From contig NZ_JACLCP010000001.1 in the NCBI RefSeq assembly GCF_014243395.1, forward strand, positions 1,364,001 through 1,428,000: a DNA stretch of 64,000 nt. Reading direction: 5' to 3'. Position numbers and translations under genes: made by a program. Origin of the DNA: Winogradskyella flava. GTDB taxonomy: Bacteria; Bacteroidota; Bacteroidia; Flavobacteriales; Flavobacteriaceae. Of this stretch, positions 10,194-20,000 are shown piece by piece (positions within the stretch are counted from its first letter, which is position 1; every line of letters begins with the position of its first letter). The notes under the pieces are model-generated. The model had not been told where the DNA came from. It saw only the letters and a program-made list of their open reading frames with translations, and searched no databases.

Positions 10194-11354
10194 ATGAAAA
10201 TAAAATATTTAATAATATGCGCAATTGCCTTTAGCGTAATGGCCTGCGAGAATCAGGAAAATGATTTTGACGACTTTGGCTCAACTTCAGTGTATTTTCC
10301 GTTTCAAACGCCCGTAAGAACATTAATTCAGGGTAAGTATGATTTGGGTTTTAACGAAAACGATAATAATGGACGATTTGAAATTGGTGTCATCATGTCA
10401 GGAGTTTACAATAATGATAAAGACCGAAGAGTACATTTTGAGTTAGCCCCTGATTTAATAGATGCAGCTGCTCTAGGTGTAGATACTGTAAATGTTAAGA
10501 TCTTGCCAGCTTCTTACTATACCATTGAACAGGAAAGCCCAGTAACAATTCCTTCGGGTTCTATAGATGGACGCATTCCGGTGCAGCTTTCAGATGCTTT
10601 CTTTGACGATCCACTGTCATTTGCAGAGTTTGAAGAAGTGCATTATGTAATCCCATTAAGAATTACAGATTTTGAAGAACTAGATTCGCTTTTAACAGGT
10701 GTTCCTTTGGTTGACAATCCTATTAAAATAAGAGATGAAGACTGGGATCCCTTACCAAAAGATTATACGCTTTTCGGTATTAAATTTATCAATAAATATG
10801 ATGGTATATATTTAAGACGTGGTGAGGATGCAGCTACGGGATTTAACGAATCAGTAACAGTTTTTGAAAATGGAGATCCCACAGAAACAGTATCAGAGAA
10901 CATTGAAGGCTCTACAGTTTATAGAGCAGATTTTGTTGTACAAGATGAACTTCTTCCATTAGCAACTTCAGGAAGGAGTGAAGTAACTACCACTATTGAC
11001 GTTCGACGACCTGGTATTGCTACTGATGTTCAGTTGTCTTTACGATTGACATTTAACGGTAATGAAGAAATTACTGTTTCCAATGCTGATCCGGATAGCA
11101 ATATTGTCGTAACGGGCACAGGCAGCTTTGTAGAAGATGGAGATGAATGGGGAGGAGAAAGTAGAGACGTAATTTACTTAGATTTTCAGTATTTAGAACA
11201 AGATGTTGAAGTAACTGAGGTAAGGTCATTTGGTACATTAATATCAACAACAACATCAACATTTGAATTAATGCATCAGGTAAATGATACAATTGTTATT
11301 AGAGACAGAAACGTGAGATTTGAAGAATTTGTAGTTGATTTAACAGTGGACTAA
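10194..11354 (+). CDS. surface lipoprotein in SusE position, DUF1735-like
   Basis: This is a 386-residue lipoprotein (VMAC, Cys18) following the second susD by 39 nt. The N-terminal part (about residues 30-180) has the beta-sandwich pattern of DUF1735/BT_3987-type N-terminal domains: VYFPFQTPVRTL, then FEIGVIMSGVYNN, then ITIPSG/GRIPVQLSD-like strands. The C-terminal half (about 190-386) is also beta-rich and unassigned. Proteins in this position are commonly extra surface glycan-binding proteins. No catalytic motif is visible. It is the last gene before a strong terminator. Confidence 0.7.
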   Translation: MKIKYLIICAIAFSVMACENQENDFDDFGSTSVYFPFQTPVRTLIQGKYDLGFNENDNNGRFEIGVIMSGVYNNDKDRRVHFELAPDLIDAAALGVDTVNVKILPASYYTIEQESPVTIPSGSIDGRIPVQLSDAFFDDPLSFAEFEEVHYVIPLRITDFEELDSLLTGVPLVDNPIKIRDEDWDPLPKDYTLFGIKFINKYDGIYLRRGEDAATGFNESVTVFENGDPTETVSENIEGSTVYRADFVVQDELLPLATSGRSEVTTTIDVRRPGIATDVQLSLRLTFNGNEEITVSNADPDSNIVVTGTGSFVEDGDEWGGESRDVIYLDFQYLEQDVEVTEVRSFGTLISTTTSTFELMHQVNDTIVIRDRNVRFEEFVVDLTVD

Positions 11355-11414
11355 AAGTTCTTTGTATTTGGTCATTAGACTCTAATTTTAACTAAGTAGT
11401 TATAAGTATAATTC

Positions 11415-11449
11415 AAACCCTTCATTATAAGCTATATAATGAAGGGTTT
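11415..11449 (+). terminator. intrinsic terminator of the double susCD operon
   Basis: A perfect 15-bp inverted repeat (AAACCCTTCATTATA, 11415-11429, against 11435-11449) with a 5-nt loop lies 61 nt after the last operon gene. The right arm ends in TTT and is followed by a weak T/A-rich tract. The stem could also act in the other orientation, but no gene converges here. Confidence 0.85.
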
Positions 11450-11535
11450 CTTAATAAACCTTATCTTATACCAATCATCAATTTCTATTACAGTAATTTA
11501 AAATGGCAAATGGTATTAACTAAAAATAATTTCAA

Positions 11536-12927
11536 GTGAGAAAATTTCAATTCATTACAACAATAATCAGTTGCATTCTTATTAGTCTAGTTTTATATTC
11601 TTGTAAGGAGCAAAAAGAAGACATACCGTGGACAAATCTTATTAATAACAATTCCTTAGAGGGATGGAATATTAAAGGCGGTGAAGCAAAGTATATAGTT
11701 GAAGACGGAGTCGTTATAGGAACAACAGCCGCTAATACACCAAATACATTTTTAACTACTAATGAAATGTATGGAGATTTTATTTTTGAAATTGATTTTA
11801 AAGTCGATTCCACCATGAATTCAGGGATTCAGATTCGTAGTAATAGTGTGCCATATTACAGAGATGGAATGGTTCATGGGTATCAAGTAGAGATAGACCC
11901 ATCAAAGCGTGCATGGAGTGGTGGGATTTATGATGAAAAACGACGTAAATGGCTACATACTCTAGAGAATAATCCAGAAGCGCAAAAGGCCTTTAAACAA
12001 AATGAATGGAATCACTACAGGGTTGAAGCCATAGGCAATACTATAAAAACTTGGATTAATAGTATTCCTGCATCTTATTTAATTGACGATAAAACGGCAA
12101 GCGGCTTTTTTGGCTTACAAGTCCACTCTATTGGTAAAAGCAAGGACAAAATCGGTAAGCAAGTGATGTGGAAGAATGCTAAGATTTTGACTGAGAATCT
12201 TTCTCAATATACTACAGAATCACCTTTAAAACCTATAATTACAAAAAACAACTTAACGGTTAACGAACAAAAATCAGGTTGGAAAATGCTTTGGGATGGT
12301 AAAACCACCAACGGATGGCGAGGTGCTAAACTAGAGGCATTCCCAGATAAAGGTTGGGTCATGGAAAATGGAGAGCTTATTGTCTTAGCATCAGGAGGCG
12401 GAGAATCTGAAGCGGGTGGTGATATCGTAACAACTCAAGATTACGATAATTTCGAACTGCTAGTCGATTTTAAATTAACACCTGGTGCTAATAGTGGCAT
12501 TAAATACTATGTAGATACCGAAATTAATAAAGGTCCAGGTTCATCAATTGGTTTAGAGTATCAAATCTTAGATGATGAACGTCACGAAGATGCTAAAAGG
12601 GGGTCTCATAAAGGCAGTAGAACCGTATGTTCTTTATACGATTTAATTCAAGCAAATACTGACAAACCCATCAAACCCATCGGAGAATGGAATACAGCCT
12701 ACATAAAGTCTATTGATAATCATGTAGAACATTGGATTAACGATGTCAAAGTTTTAGAGTATGAGCGAGGAAGTGATGACTTTTTAAAATTAGTTTCAGA
12801 AAGTAAATACGAGAAGTGGCCAAATTTTGGAACTTTAGAAAAAGGACAGATTTTATTGCAAGACCATGGTGATAGGGTAGCATTTAGAAATATTAAAATT
12901 AAAGTTCCAAAAGCAAAAAACGAGTAA
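11536..12927 (+). CDS. periplasmic lipoprotein with two DUF1080 (3-keto-glycoside hydrolase-type) domains
   Basis: This is a 463-residue lipoprotein (YSC, Cys23) with a GTG start. Two tandem concanavalin-like DUF1080 domains are visible: about residues 28-215 (TNLINNNSLEGWNIKGGEAKY..., FEIDFKVDSTMNSGIQIRS) and about 245-460 (KMLWDGKTTNGWRGAK..., LLVDFKLTPGANSGIKYYV). DUF1080 proteins are annotated as 3-keto-disaccharide hydrolases, which cleave sugars already oxidised at C3. The two genes that follow encode exported Gfo/Idh/MocA oxidoreductases, which fits an oxidise-then-cleave route. There is no recognisable PUL promoter repeat upstream. The substrate is unknown. Confidence 0.85.
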   Translation: MRKFQFITTIISCILISLVLYSCKEQKEDIPWTNLINNNSLEGWNIKGGEAKYIVEDGVVIGTTAANTPNTFLTTNEMYGDFIFEIDFKVDSTMNSGIQIRSNSVPYYRDGMVHGYQVEIDPSKRAWSGGIYDEKRRKWLHTLENNPEAQKAFKQNEWNHYRVEAIGNTIKTWINSIPASYLIDDKTASGFFGLQVHSIGKSKDKIGKQVMWKNAKILTENLSQYTTESPLKPIITKNNLTVNEQKSGWKMLWDGKTTNGWRGAKLEAFPDKGWVMENGELIVLASGGGESEAGGDIVTTQDYDNFELLVDFKLTPGANSGIKYYVDTEINKGPGSSIGLEYQILDDERHEDAKRGSHKGSRTVCSLYDLIQANTDKPIKPIGEWNTAYIKSIDNHVEHWINDVKVLEYERGSDDFLKLVSESKYEKWPNFGTLEKGQILLQDHGDRVAFRNIKIKVPKAKNE

Positions 12928-12928
12928 G

Positions 12929-14272
12929 ATGGGAAATAACCGTAGAGATTTTATTAAAAAGACAACTGTAGCAGCAATTGGAGTTAGTTTAACAGGTGGT
13001 GTTAATGCCATGTCTGCTAGAAGTTATGGGAATATTATCGGCGCAAACGATCGCTTAAACGTTGCCATTGCTGGTTTGGGAAGACGTTTAAATGCGTTTA
13101 AGTCTCCAATAGCTTCAAAGGAAAGTAATGCCAAATTACTCTACTTATGTGATGTTATGGAAAACCAACGTTCAAAGGCCTTAAAAGGGTTTAGAGAACA
13201 CATCGATTATGACCCTGCTTTGGAGAATGATATTAGAAAAGTATTAGACGATAAAAATGTAGATGTCCTAATAAATGCCACACCGGACCATTGGCATACA
13301 CCAGGTTCAATCATGGCAATGAAAGCGGGTAAGCATGTATACGTCGAAAAACCTTGTAGTCATAACATGTATGAGAATGAACAGCTTGTGCAAGCAGCCA
13401 AGCATTTTAATAAAGTGGTTCAAATGGGTAACCAACAACGTTCTTCAGGTCATACCAGAGAAATTATAAGAGAAATCCATAATGGAGTCATAGGTAAACC
13501 TTACAAGGCTGTTGCATTTTATAATAATGGACGAGGTAAAGTACCTGTTCAGAAAAGTGCCGCCATACCAGAAGGTTTAGATTGGGATTTGTGGCAAGGG
13601 CCAGCACCAAGACGAGATTATACCTCTGAGACTTGGAACTACAATTGGCATTGGTATGGTTGGGACTATGGAACAGCCGAAGCTGGTAATAATGGAACTC
13701 ATGAGTTGGATGTAGCACGTTGGGCTTTACAGGTCGATTTTCCGCAGCATGTATATGTAGAAGCAGAAAAACGTCATTTTTTAGAGGATGGTTGGGAAAT
13801 GTACGATGATATGGAGGCAATGTTTAAGTTTGCCGACAATAAAGTGATTAAATGGGACGGAAAATCTAGAAATAGTTATAGCACCTATGGAACCGGCAGA
13901 GGCACCGTGATTTATGGTACAGAAGGCTCTGTATTTGTAGATAGAGGTAAGTATCTATTATACGATCGTAAAGGCAAGGTAGTAAAAGAGTATAATTCAG
14001 CATCAAAAGAAGCAGGAAACGCTTTAGGTGGTGGTGGAGATATGTCAACAAAACATGTTCAAAATTTGTTTGATTCTATTAGAGGTAAAGCCAAACTAAC
14101 AGCTCCAATTGATGATGCCAGTAAAAGTATGGCTATGGTGCATTATGCCAATATTGCTTACAGAATTAATGATGGATTTGATATTGATGATAAAACAGGT
14201 AAAATGTACAACAGAGAAGCCATGAAGTTGTGGACTAGAACTTACGAACCAGGCTGGGAACCTAAACTATAA
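12929..14272 (+). CDS. Tat-exported Gfo/Idh/MocA-family oxidoreductase
   Basis: This is a 447-residue NAD(P)-dependent sugar oxidoreductase with a twin-arginine signal (NRRDFIKKTTVAA), so it acts in the periplasm with tightly bound cofactor. The Rossmann motif is VAIAGLGRR (about residues 45-53). The family lysine lies in VEKPCSHN (Lys141). The GTHELDVARWAL motif carries the His and Asp typical of the active site. It begins 1 nt after the DUF1080 gene stop, implying translational coupling. The likely role is oxidation of a glycoside or uronide hydroxyl to a keto sugar. Substrate is not determinable from sequence. Confidence 0.9.
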   Translation: MGNNRRDFIKKTTVAAIGVSLTGGVNAMSARSYGNIIGANDRLNVAIAGLGRRLNAFKSPIASKESNAKLLYLCDVMENQRSKALKGFREHIDYDPALENDIRKVLDDKNVDVLINATPDHWHTPGSIMAMKAGKHVYVEKPCSHNMYENEQLVQAAKHFNKVVQMGNQQRSSGHTREIIREIHNGVIGKPYKAVAFYNNGRGKVPVQKSAAIPEGLDWDLWQGPAPRRDYTSETWNYNWHWYGWDYGTAEAGNNGTHELDVARWALQVDFPQHVYVEAEKRHFLEDGWEMYDDMEAMFKFADNKVIKWDGKSRNSYSTYGTGRGTVIYGTEGSVFVDRGKYLLYDRKGKVVKEYNSASKEAGNALGGGGDMSTKHVQNLFDSIRGKAKLTAPIDDASKSMAMVHYANIAYRINDGFDIDDKTGKMYNREAMKLWTRTYEPGWEPKL

Positions 14273-14275
14273 AAT

Positions 14276-15475
14276 TTGAAAAGACGCGCATTTATTAAGA
14301 AAACGACTGTGGCAACTGCAGGTATAGCTGGTACTTCATATTTATATGGGAATATACTATCTAATATAAATGCTAATACAACTATTAATATTGGTGTTAT
14401 TGGTACAGGAGTTCGAGGAAGTGGACTCATGTCAATGATTAACGGAATTGACCATGTAAATGTAATTGCTGGTTGCGACGTTTTACCATTTAGATTAAAT
14501 AAAGGTTTAGCCAAAGCGAATTCAAAACCCAAAGGCTATTCAGATTACCGAAAGCTACTGGATAATAAGGATATCGATGCTGTCATTGTCGCAACACCTT
14601 TTAATACCCATTCTAAGATTACAATTGATGCACTCGATGCAGGCAAGCATGTATTTTGCGAAAAGACATTGGCTAAAGGTTATGACGGCATTCGTGATTT
14701 GGTGAATAAAGCAAAGCACTCTAAAAACATATTTCAAACAGGGCATCAATATCATAGTTCAAGGCTTTATACGCATGTTGTTGATTTAATTAAAGAGGGA
14801 AAAGTTGGGGATATTACTGCATTTGAATGTCAATGGAATAGGCATGGCAATTGGAGAAGACCAGTTCCTGATCCAAAGTTCGAAAAAGCAATAAATTGGA
14901 GAATGTACCGAGAATTTTCTGGAGGACTTACCGCCGAATTAGGCTCGCACCAAATCGATTTTGTCAATTGGGTACTTAATGAAACCCCAAATCAAGTGAT
15001 GGGTATCGGAGGTGTTGATTACTGGAAAGATGGAAGAGAAACGTATGATAATGTACATCTTATATATAGCTACCCAAATGGAGTTAAAGCGAATTTCACT
15101 TACTTAACTAGTAATGCTAAAGATGGTTACCAAATAAAGGTCATTGGTGATAAGGGCACCATAATCATTGATATGAAAAATGCATGGTTTTATCCAGAGG
15201 GTAAAAAGAAGAATAAAGTTCTTGGAGATGTAGATGGTGTAAGCGGAGCTACCGTTCAATGGGATAAAGATAAAGGCTATAAAATTGATGTTGAGCATTT
15301 AGATCCAAGTAAACAGGCATTACTTGATTTTAAGTCGTCAATAACGAATAATAAAATTCCTGAATCAAACGTTGTGACTGGTGCAAAAGCTGCCGTCTGT
15401 GTTCAAATGGGACTTGATGCTATGTATAAGAATGATATTGTTAAATGGGATGAGACCTTATTTAAAAATAGTTAA
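14276..15475 (+). CDS. second Tat-exported Gfo/Idh/MocA-family oxidoreductase
   Basis: This 399-residue paralogue of the previous gene starts with TTG 3 nt after its stop. The Tat signal is KRRAFIKKTTVATAG. Rossmann fold: INIGVIGTGVRGSG (about residues 37-50). The family lysine is in CEKTLA (Lys130), and GSHQIDFVNWVL carries the catalytic His/Asp pair. It is about 50 residues shorter than its neighbour and only moderately similar. Tandem pairs of this family often do successive oxidation and reduction steps on the same sugar. That reading is inference. Confidence 0.9.
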   Translation: MKRRAFIKKTTVATAGIAGTSYLYGNILSNINANTTINIGVIGTGVRGSGLMSMINGIDHVNVIAGCDVLPFRLNKGLAKANSKPKGYSDYRKLLDNKDIDAVIVATPFNTHSKITIDALDAGKHVFCEKTLAKGYDGIRDLVNKAKHSKNIFQTGHQYHSSRLYTHVVDLIKEGKVGDITAFECQWNRHGNWRRPVPDPKFEKAINWRMYREFSGGLTAELGSHQIDFVNWVLNETPNQVMGIGGVDYWKDGRETYDNVHLIYSYPNGVKANFTYLTSNAKDGYQIKVIGDKGTIIIDMKNAWFYPEGKKKNKVLGDVDGVSGATVQWDKDKGYKIDVEHLDPSKQALLDFKSSITNNKIPESNVVTGAKAAVCVQMGLDAMYKNDIVKWDETLFKNS

Positions 15476-15481
15476 TTAAAA

Positions 15482-16900
15482 ATGAATTTCAGGTTTTTTT
15501 TACTTCTTTTTTTTCTTTGTAGTGCATTGTTAAATGCACAAATAGAGTTGCCATCATTTTTTGGAGACAATATGGTTTTACAACAAAATGGGCAGGTTCC
15601 AATTTGGGGTAAGGATGTTCCTGGGACTGCAATACGTATAAACTCAAGTTGGGGGAAAAGTGTTACAGTTGTTGTAGATAAAAACGGATTTTGGTATGCC
15701 AAAATTAAGACAAAAACGGCTTCTTTTAATAAAGAAACCTTAGAGATTATAGGAAGTGCCACGGTAAAAATAAAAAATATTCTTATCGGAGAAGTTTGGC
15801 TCTGTTCGGGCCAATCCAATATGGAAATGCCTATGAAAGGTTTAGGTAAATCCAAGGTTTTAAATGCTGAAGAGTATCTTGATAATTCAACTAATGAATT
15901 TATTAGGTTATTCAACAATCAAAGGACCGCAAGTGTTTCTCCAAGTTTTGATGTTAATGGTGAATGGGAAGTATCAAATAAAGCGTCCGCGCATTCATTC
16001 AGTGCAATTGGATATATTTTTGGAGTAAAATTATTTGAACAACTCAATGTCCCTATCGGAATTATTGAATCTGCTTGGGGAGGTACAAGAATAGAATGTT
16101 GGATGCCAAAGGAAAAATTATTAGAGTATGAAGACGTAAAATTTTCAAAAACTTTACCTGTAGAACAGAATAAACAAAAGAAACCTTCTTTTCTTTATAA
16201 TGCCATGATTTATCCTTTTAAAGACTTTAAAATCAAAGGATTTCTTTGGTATCAAGGAGAGTCAAATAGAACTAATCCGTTGCCTTATAAGAACTACATG
16301 AAAGATTTAATTTCTTCATGGAGGCATCAATGGAAAGATAATAAATTACCCTTCTATTTTGTGCAAATAGCACCTTTCGACTATGCCATCCATAAAAATG
16401 CTCCAGGAATGGGAGCTAATTTAATTCGTGAGGCTCAATTGAAAATTTCCCAAGAAATATCAAATACTGGAATGGTTGTAAGCACCGATGCTGGAGACTG
16501 TAATGATATTCACCCTTCAAAAAAAGAGATAGTAGCTAAAAGGTTAGCAAATATGGCACTTACGAATCAGTATAAATTAAAGGATTTGAAATACAGAAGT
16601 CCAGAGTTTCGCTCAATGTCGGTTGAAAAAAATAAGTCAGTAGTGCTTTCTTTTAACTTTTACGATAATGATATTTTCATAGAAAATAAAAATATCAAAG
16701 GTTTTGAGGTTGCTGGTTCAGACAATATCTTTTATGAGGCACGCGCCATTACAGACAAGAACAATAAGAAGATAATTCTACATAGTCAAAATGTTGCTAA
16801 GCCAATTGCCGTTAGGTATGGTTTTGAAGATTGTTTTGAAAACAACTTAATGACTAAATCAGGATGGCCTGTTTCTGTTTTTAGAACTGACGATTGGTAA
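15482..16900 (+). CDS. secreted sialate O-acetylesterase-like SGNH esterase
   Basis: This is a 472-residue exported carbohydrate esterase (signal peptide ending LLNAQ). The SASA/DUF303 SGNH signature is LCSGQSNMEMPM (about residues 107-118), with Ser112 in GQSN as the likely nucleophile. A late DIHPSKKE segment supplies the catalytic His of a DxxH motif. An N-terminal beta-sandwich (FGDNMVLQQN...VPIWG) is typical for the family. It follows the oxidoreductases by 6 nt, so it is in the same operon. It implies an ester-decorated substrate, or promiscuous use of the family. Sialic acid itself is unlikely here. Confidence 0.85.
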   Translation: MNFRFFLLLFFLCSALLNAQIELPSFFGDNMVLQQNGQVPIWGKDVPGTAIRINSSWGKSVTVVVDKNGFWYAKIKTKTASFNKETLEIIGSATVKIKNILIGEVWLCSGQSNMEMPMKGLGKSKVLNAEEYLDNSTNEFIRLFNNQRTASVSPSFDVNGEWEVSNKASAHSFSAIGYIFGVKLFEQLNVPIGIIESAWGGTRIECWMPKEKLLEYEDVKFSKTLPVEQNKQKKPSFLYNAMIYPFKDFKIKGFLWYQGESNRTNPLPYKNYMKDLISSWRHQWKDNKLPFYFVQIAPFDYAIHKNAPGMGANLIREAQLKISQEISNTGMVVSTDAGDCNDIHPSKKEIVAKRLANMALTNQYKLKDLKYRSPEFRSMSVEKNKSVVLSFNFYDNDIFIENKNIKGFEVAGSDNIFYEARAITDKNNKKIILHSQNVAKPIAVRYGFEDCFENNLMTKSGWPVSVFRTDDW

Positions 16901-16933
16901 GGATTTTTCTAATATTTAAAATTAGCAAGCTTT

Positions 16934-16978
16934 CAGGACACAGCAGGACAGAATTTACTTTGCGAAATTTTATTTTTA
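16934..16978 (+). promoter_or_regulatory. PUL promoter, site 2 (sulfatase-GH78 gene)
   Basis: Direct repeats CAGGACACAGCAGGACAG (16934-16951) are followed by a -7-like box TATTTTTA at 16971-16978, 27 nt after the second repeat start. Both copies carry C instead of T at the sixth base, making this one of the weaker sites. The next start codon is at 17041. Confidence 0.72.
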
Positions 16979-17040
16979 GCTACTTTGATTTAAGAGTACA
17001 ATAATCGTAAATACAACAACTTGATTTAAGATCACCTCCT

Positions 17041-20000
17041 ATGCGAAAAAAGAGTTTTTTAATCCTAATTACCGGCATTTTATATGCTTTGAGCCCATTA
17101 AATGCGCAACAAAAGAATGGTAACGAAAAGCCTAATATAATATTTATTCTTACAGACGATCAGCGTTTTGACGCAATCGGCTATGCTGGGAATAAGTTTG
17201 TTGAAACTCCTGAAATGGACAATTTAGCTAAGTCAGGAACGTACTTCAATAATGCCATAGTAACAACACCAATTTGTGCGGCAAGTAGAGCGAGTATTTT
17301 AACGGGTTTGCATGAGCGCGCTCATAACTTTAACTTTCAAACAGGAAACATTAGAAGCGAATATATGGATGATTCATACCCAACGCTTCTCAAAAATAAT
17401 GGATATCACACAGGTTTTTATGGTAAGTATGGCGTGCGTTATGATGATTTAGATAAGCAGTTTGACGAGTTTGAATCTTACGACAGAAATAACCGATATA
17501 AGGACAGAAGAGGCTATTATTATAAAACACTAGATAATGATACGGTGCATTTAACACGTTATACAGGTCAAAAAGCACTCGATTTTATTGATCATAATGC
17601 GACGAATGAAAAGCCATTCTGTCTGTCATTAAGTTTTAGTGCACCTCATGCTCATGATGGAGCTCCAGAACAATATTTCTGGCAGAATACTACAGATAAA
17701 CTTTTAGAAAACGCAGTGATTCCTGGACCACAACTTGGAGATGATAAATATTTTGATGCGCAACCAGACATTGTAAAGAAAGGATTTAATTGGTTACGTT
17801 GGACATGGCGTTACGATACTCCAAAAAAATATCAACACAGTTTAAAAGGCTACTACCGTATGATTTCTGGAATCGATTTAGAAATCAAAAAAATCAGAGC
17901 TAAATTAAAAGAAAAAGGACTCGATAAGAATACAGTCATCATAGTTATGGGTGATAATGGTTATTTTTTGGGAGAACGTAAATTGGCTGGAAAATGGTTA
18001 ATGTATGATAACTCCATTCGTGTGCCACTAATCGTTTTTGATCCTAGAGCAAATACCCATCAAGATGTTAGTGATATGGCACTAAATATTGATGTGCCAT
18101 CTACAATCGTTGATTTAGCGGGAATAGAAGCTCCGGAAACATGGCAAGGAAAGAGCCTCATGCCTATCGTTAATAAAGAAACAAAAACCATCGATAGAGA
18201 CACTATTTTAATCGAACATATTTGGGACTTTAGTGAAATTCCTCCAAGTGAAGGTGTTAGAACTAAAAAATGGAAATACTTCAGATATGTTAACGATAAG
18301 TCCATTGAAGAGCTCTATGATTTAGAGAAGGATTCACAAGAAATTAAAAATCTTGTTGGTAAGAAGAAATACAAAGACATCTTAGATAACTTAAGAGCTA
18401 AAACGGATGAGCTAATCAAAAAAAACAGCAACAAATTTAGAGCTGCACCTACAGATTTAACGGTAGAATTAATAAGAGAGCCAAGTAAAGATGTAAAGAT
18501 TTTCGATTTAAAACCAGAATTCGGGTGGACAGTCCCTTTAGGTGCAAAATACCAAGGAGCTTATCAAATTTTAGTAGCATCAAATAAGACTGATATTGAT
18601 AATAATAATGGAAATGTTTGGGATAGTGGTAGAGTGGCATCTATAAAATCTACGGATGTTGAGTATGAAGGTAAAGCTTTAGAAATTGGAAAAACCTATT
18701 ATTGGAAAGTTAGAATTTGGGATGAAGCCAACAGATTAGTTGACTATGCAGAAGCACAACAGTTTACTACAGGAAAGAGCGATAGTTACATCATTTCAAC
18801 AGAAAATAAATTCGTTACCACAGAAGTTAAACCAGCAAAGTTTGAAAAAAGAGGTGATTTTTATTTCATTGATTTTGGGAAAGCGGCTTTTGCAACCATG
18901 GATTTTACCTATAACGCTAAAACACCGCACACCTTAACCATACATGTAGGTGAAATGGCCGATGATAATGGGAACTTAAATAGAACACCACCTAAAAAAA
19001 GTAATATTCGCTATCAAGAAATTAAAGTGGATGTAAAACCTGGTCAGACGAAATACCAGATTAAAGTTCATGAAGACGAACGTAATACCAGAGCGAATAA
19101 AGCCGTGCCTTTACCAGACGGTTTTCCACCTCTAGTACCATTTAGATACGCAGAGGTAGAAGGTGCTCAAAACGACCTTAAAGCTGAAGATTTTACGCAA
19201 TTAGCATTTCATACCTATTGGGATGAAGAAACCAGTAGTTTTGAGAGTAATAACGATATTTTAAATCAAGTTTGGGATTTATGTAAATACTCAATTAAAG
19301 CTACCACATTTAATGGGCTTTATGTAGATGGTGATAGAGAACGTATTCCTTATGAAGCTGATGCCTATTTAAATCAATTAAGCCATTATACAACAGATAG
19401 AGAGTTTGCCATTGGCAGACGAACTATTGAGTATTTTATGAAGAATCCTACATGGCCAACAGAGTGGCAACAACATGTCCCTTTATTGATTTATGCAGAC
19501 TACATGTACACAGGTAATACCGAACTTATTGAGCGTTATTACGAACCTTTGAAACATAAATCATTATTCGAATTATCTAATGAGGATGGTCTCATAACAT
19601 CGACTAAGGTTGATGCGGAATTCATGAAAAAATTAGGTTTCCCAGAGGGTTATAAAAAGCCATTAACGGATATAGTGGATTGGCCTGGAGCGAACTTTAA
19701 TGGAAGCAAAACTAAAGGGGAACGCGATGGTTTTGTGTTTAAACCTTATAGTACGGTAATTAACTCATTCTTTTATGAGAACATGAAAATCATGGCAGAG
19801 TTTGCAAAGATTCTTGGGAAAACACAAGAAGCTTTGGACTTTGAATATAGAGCAGTCAAAGCTAAAAAAGCAGTTAATGAACAGATGTTCGATGCAGAAC
19901 GTGGTATCTACGTCGATGGTATAGGTACAGACCATGCCTCGCTTCATGCTAATATGATGCCTTTAGCCTTTGGATTAGTTCCAGAAGAGCATTTTGAATC

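Noticed and set aside
17030-17040. Fragment of a 16S rRNA gene
   Set aside because: Only 11 bases match and no rRNA-like sequence surrounds them.
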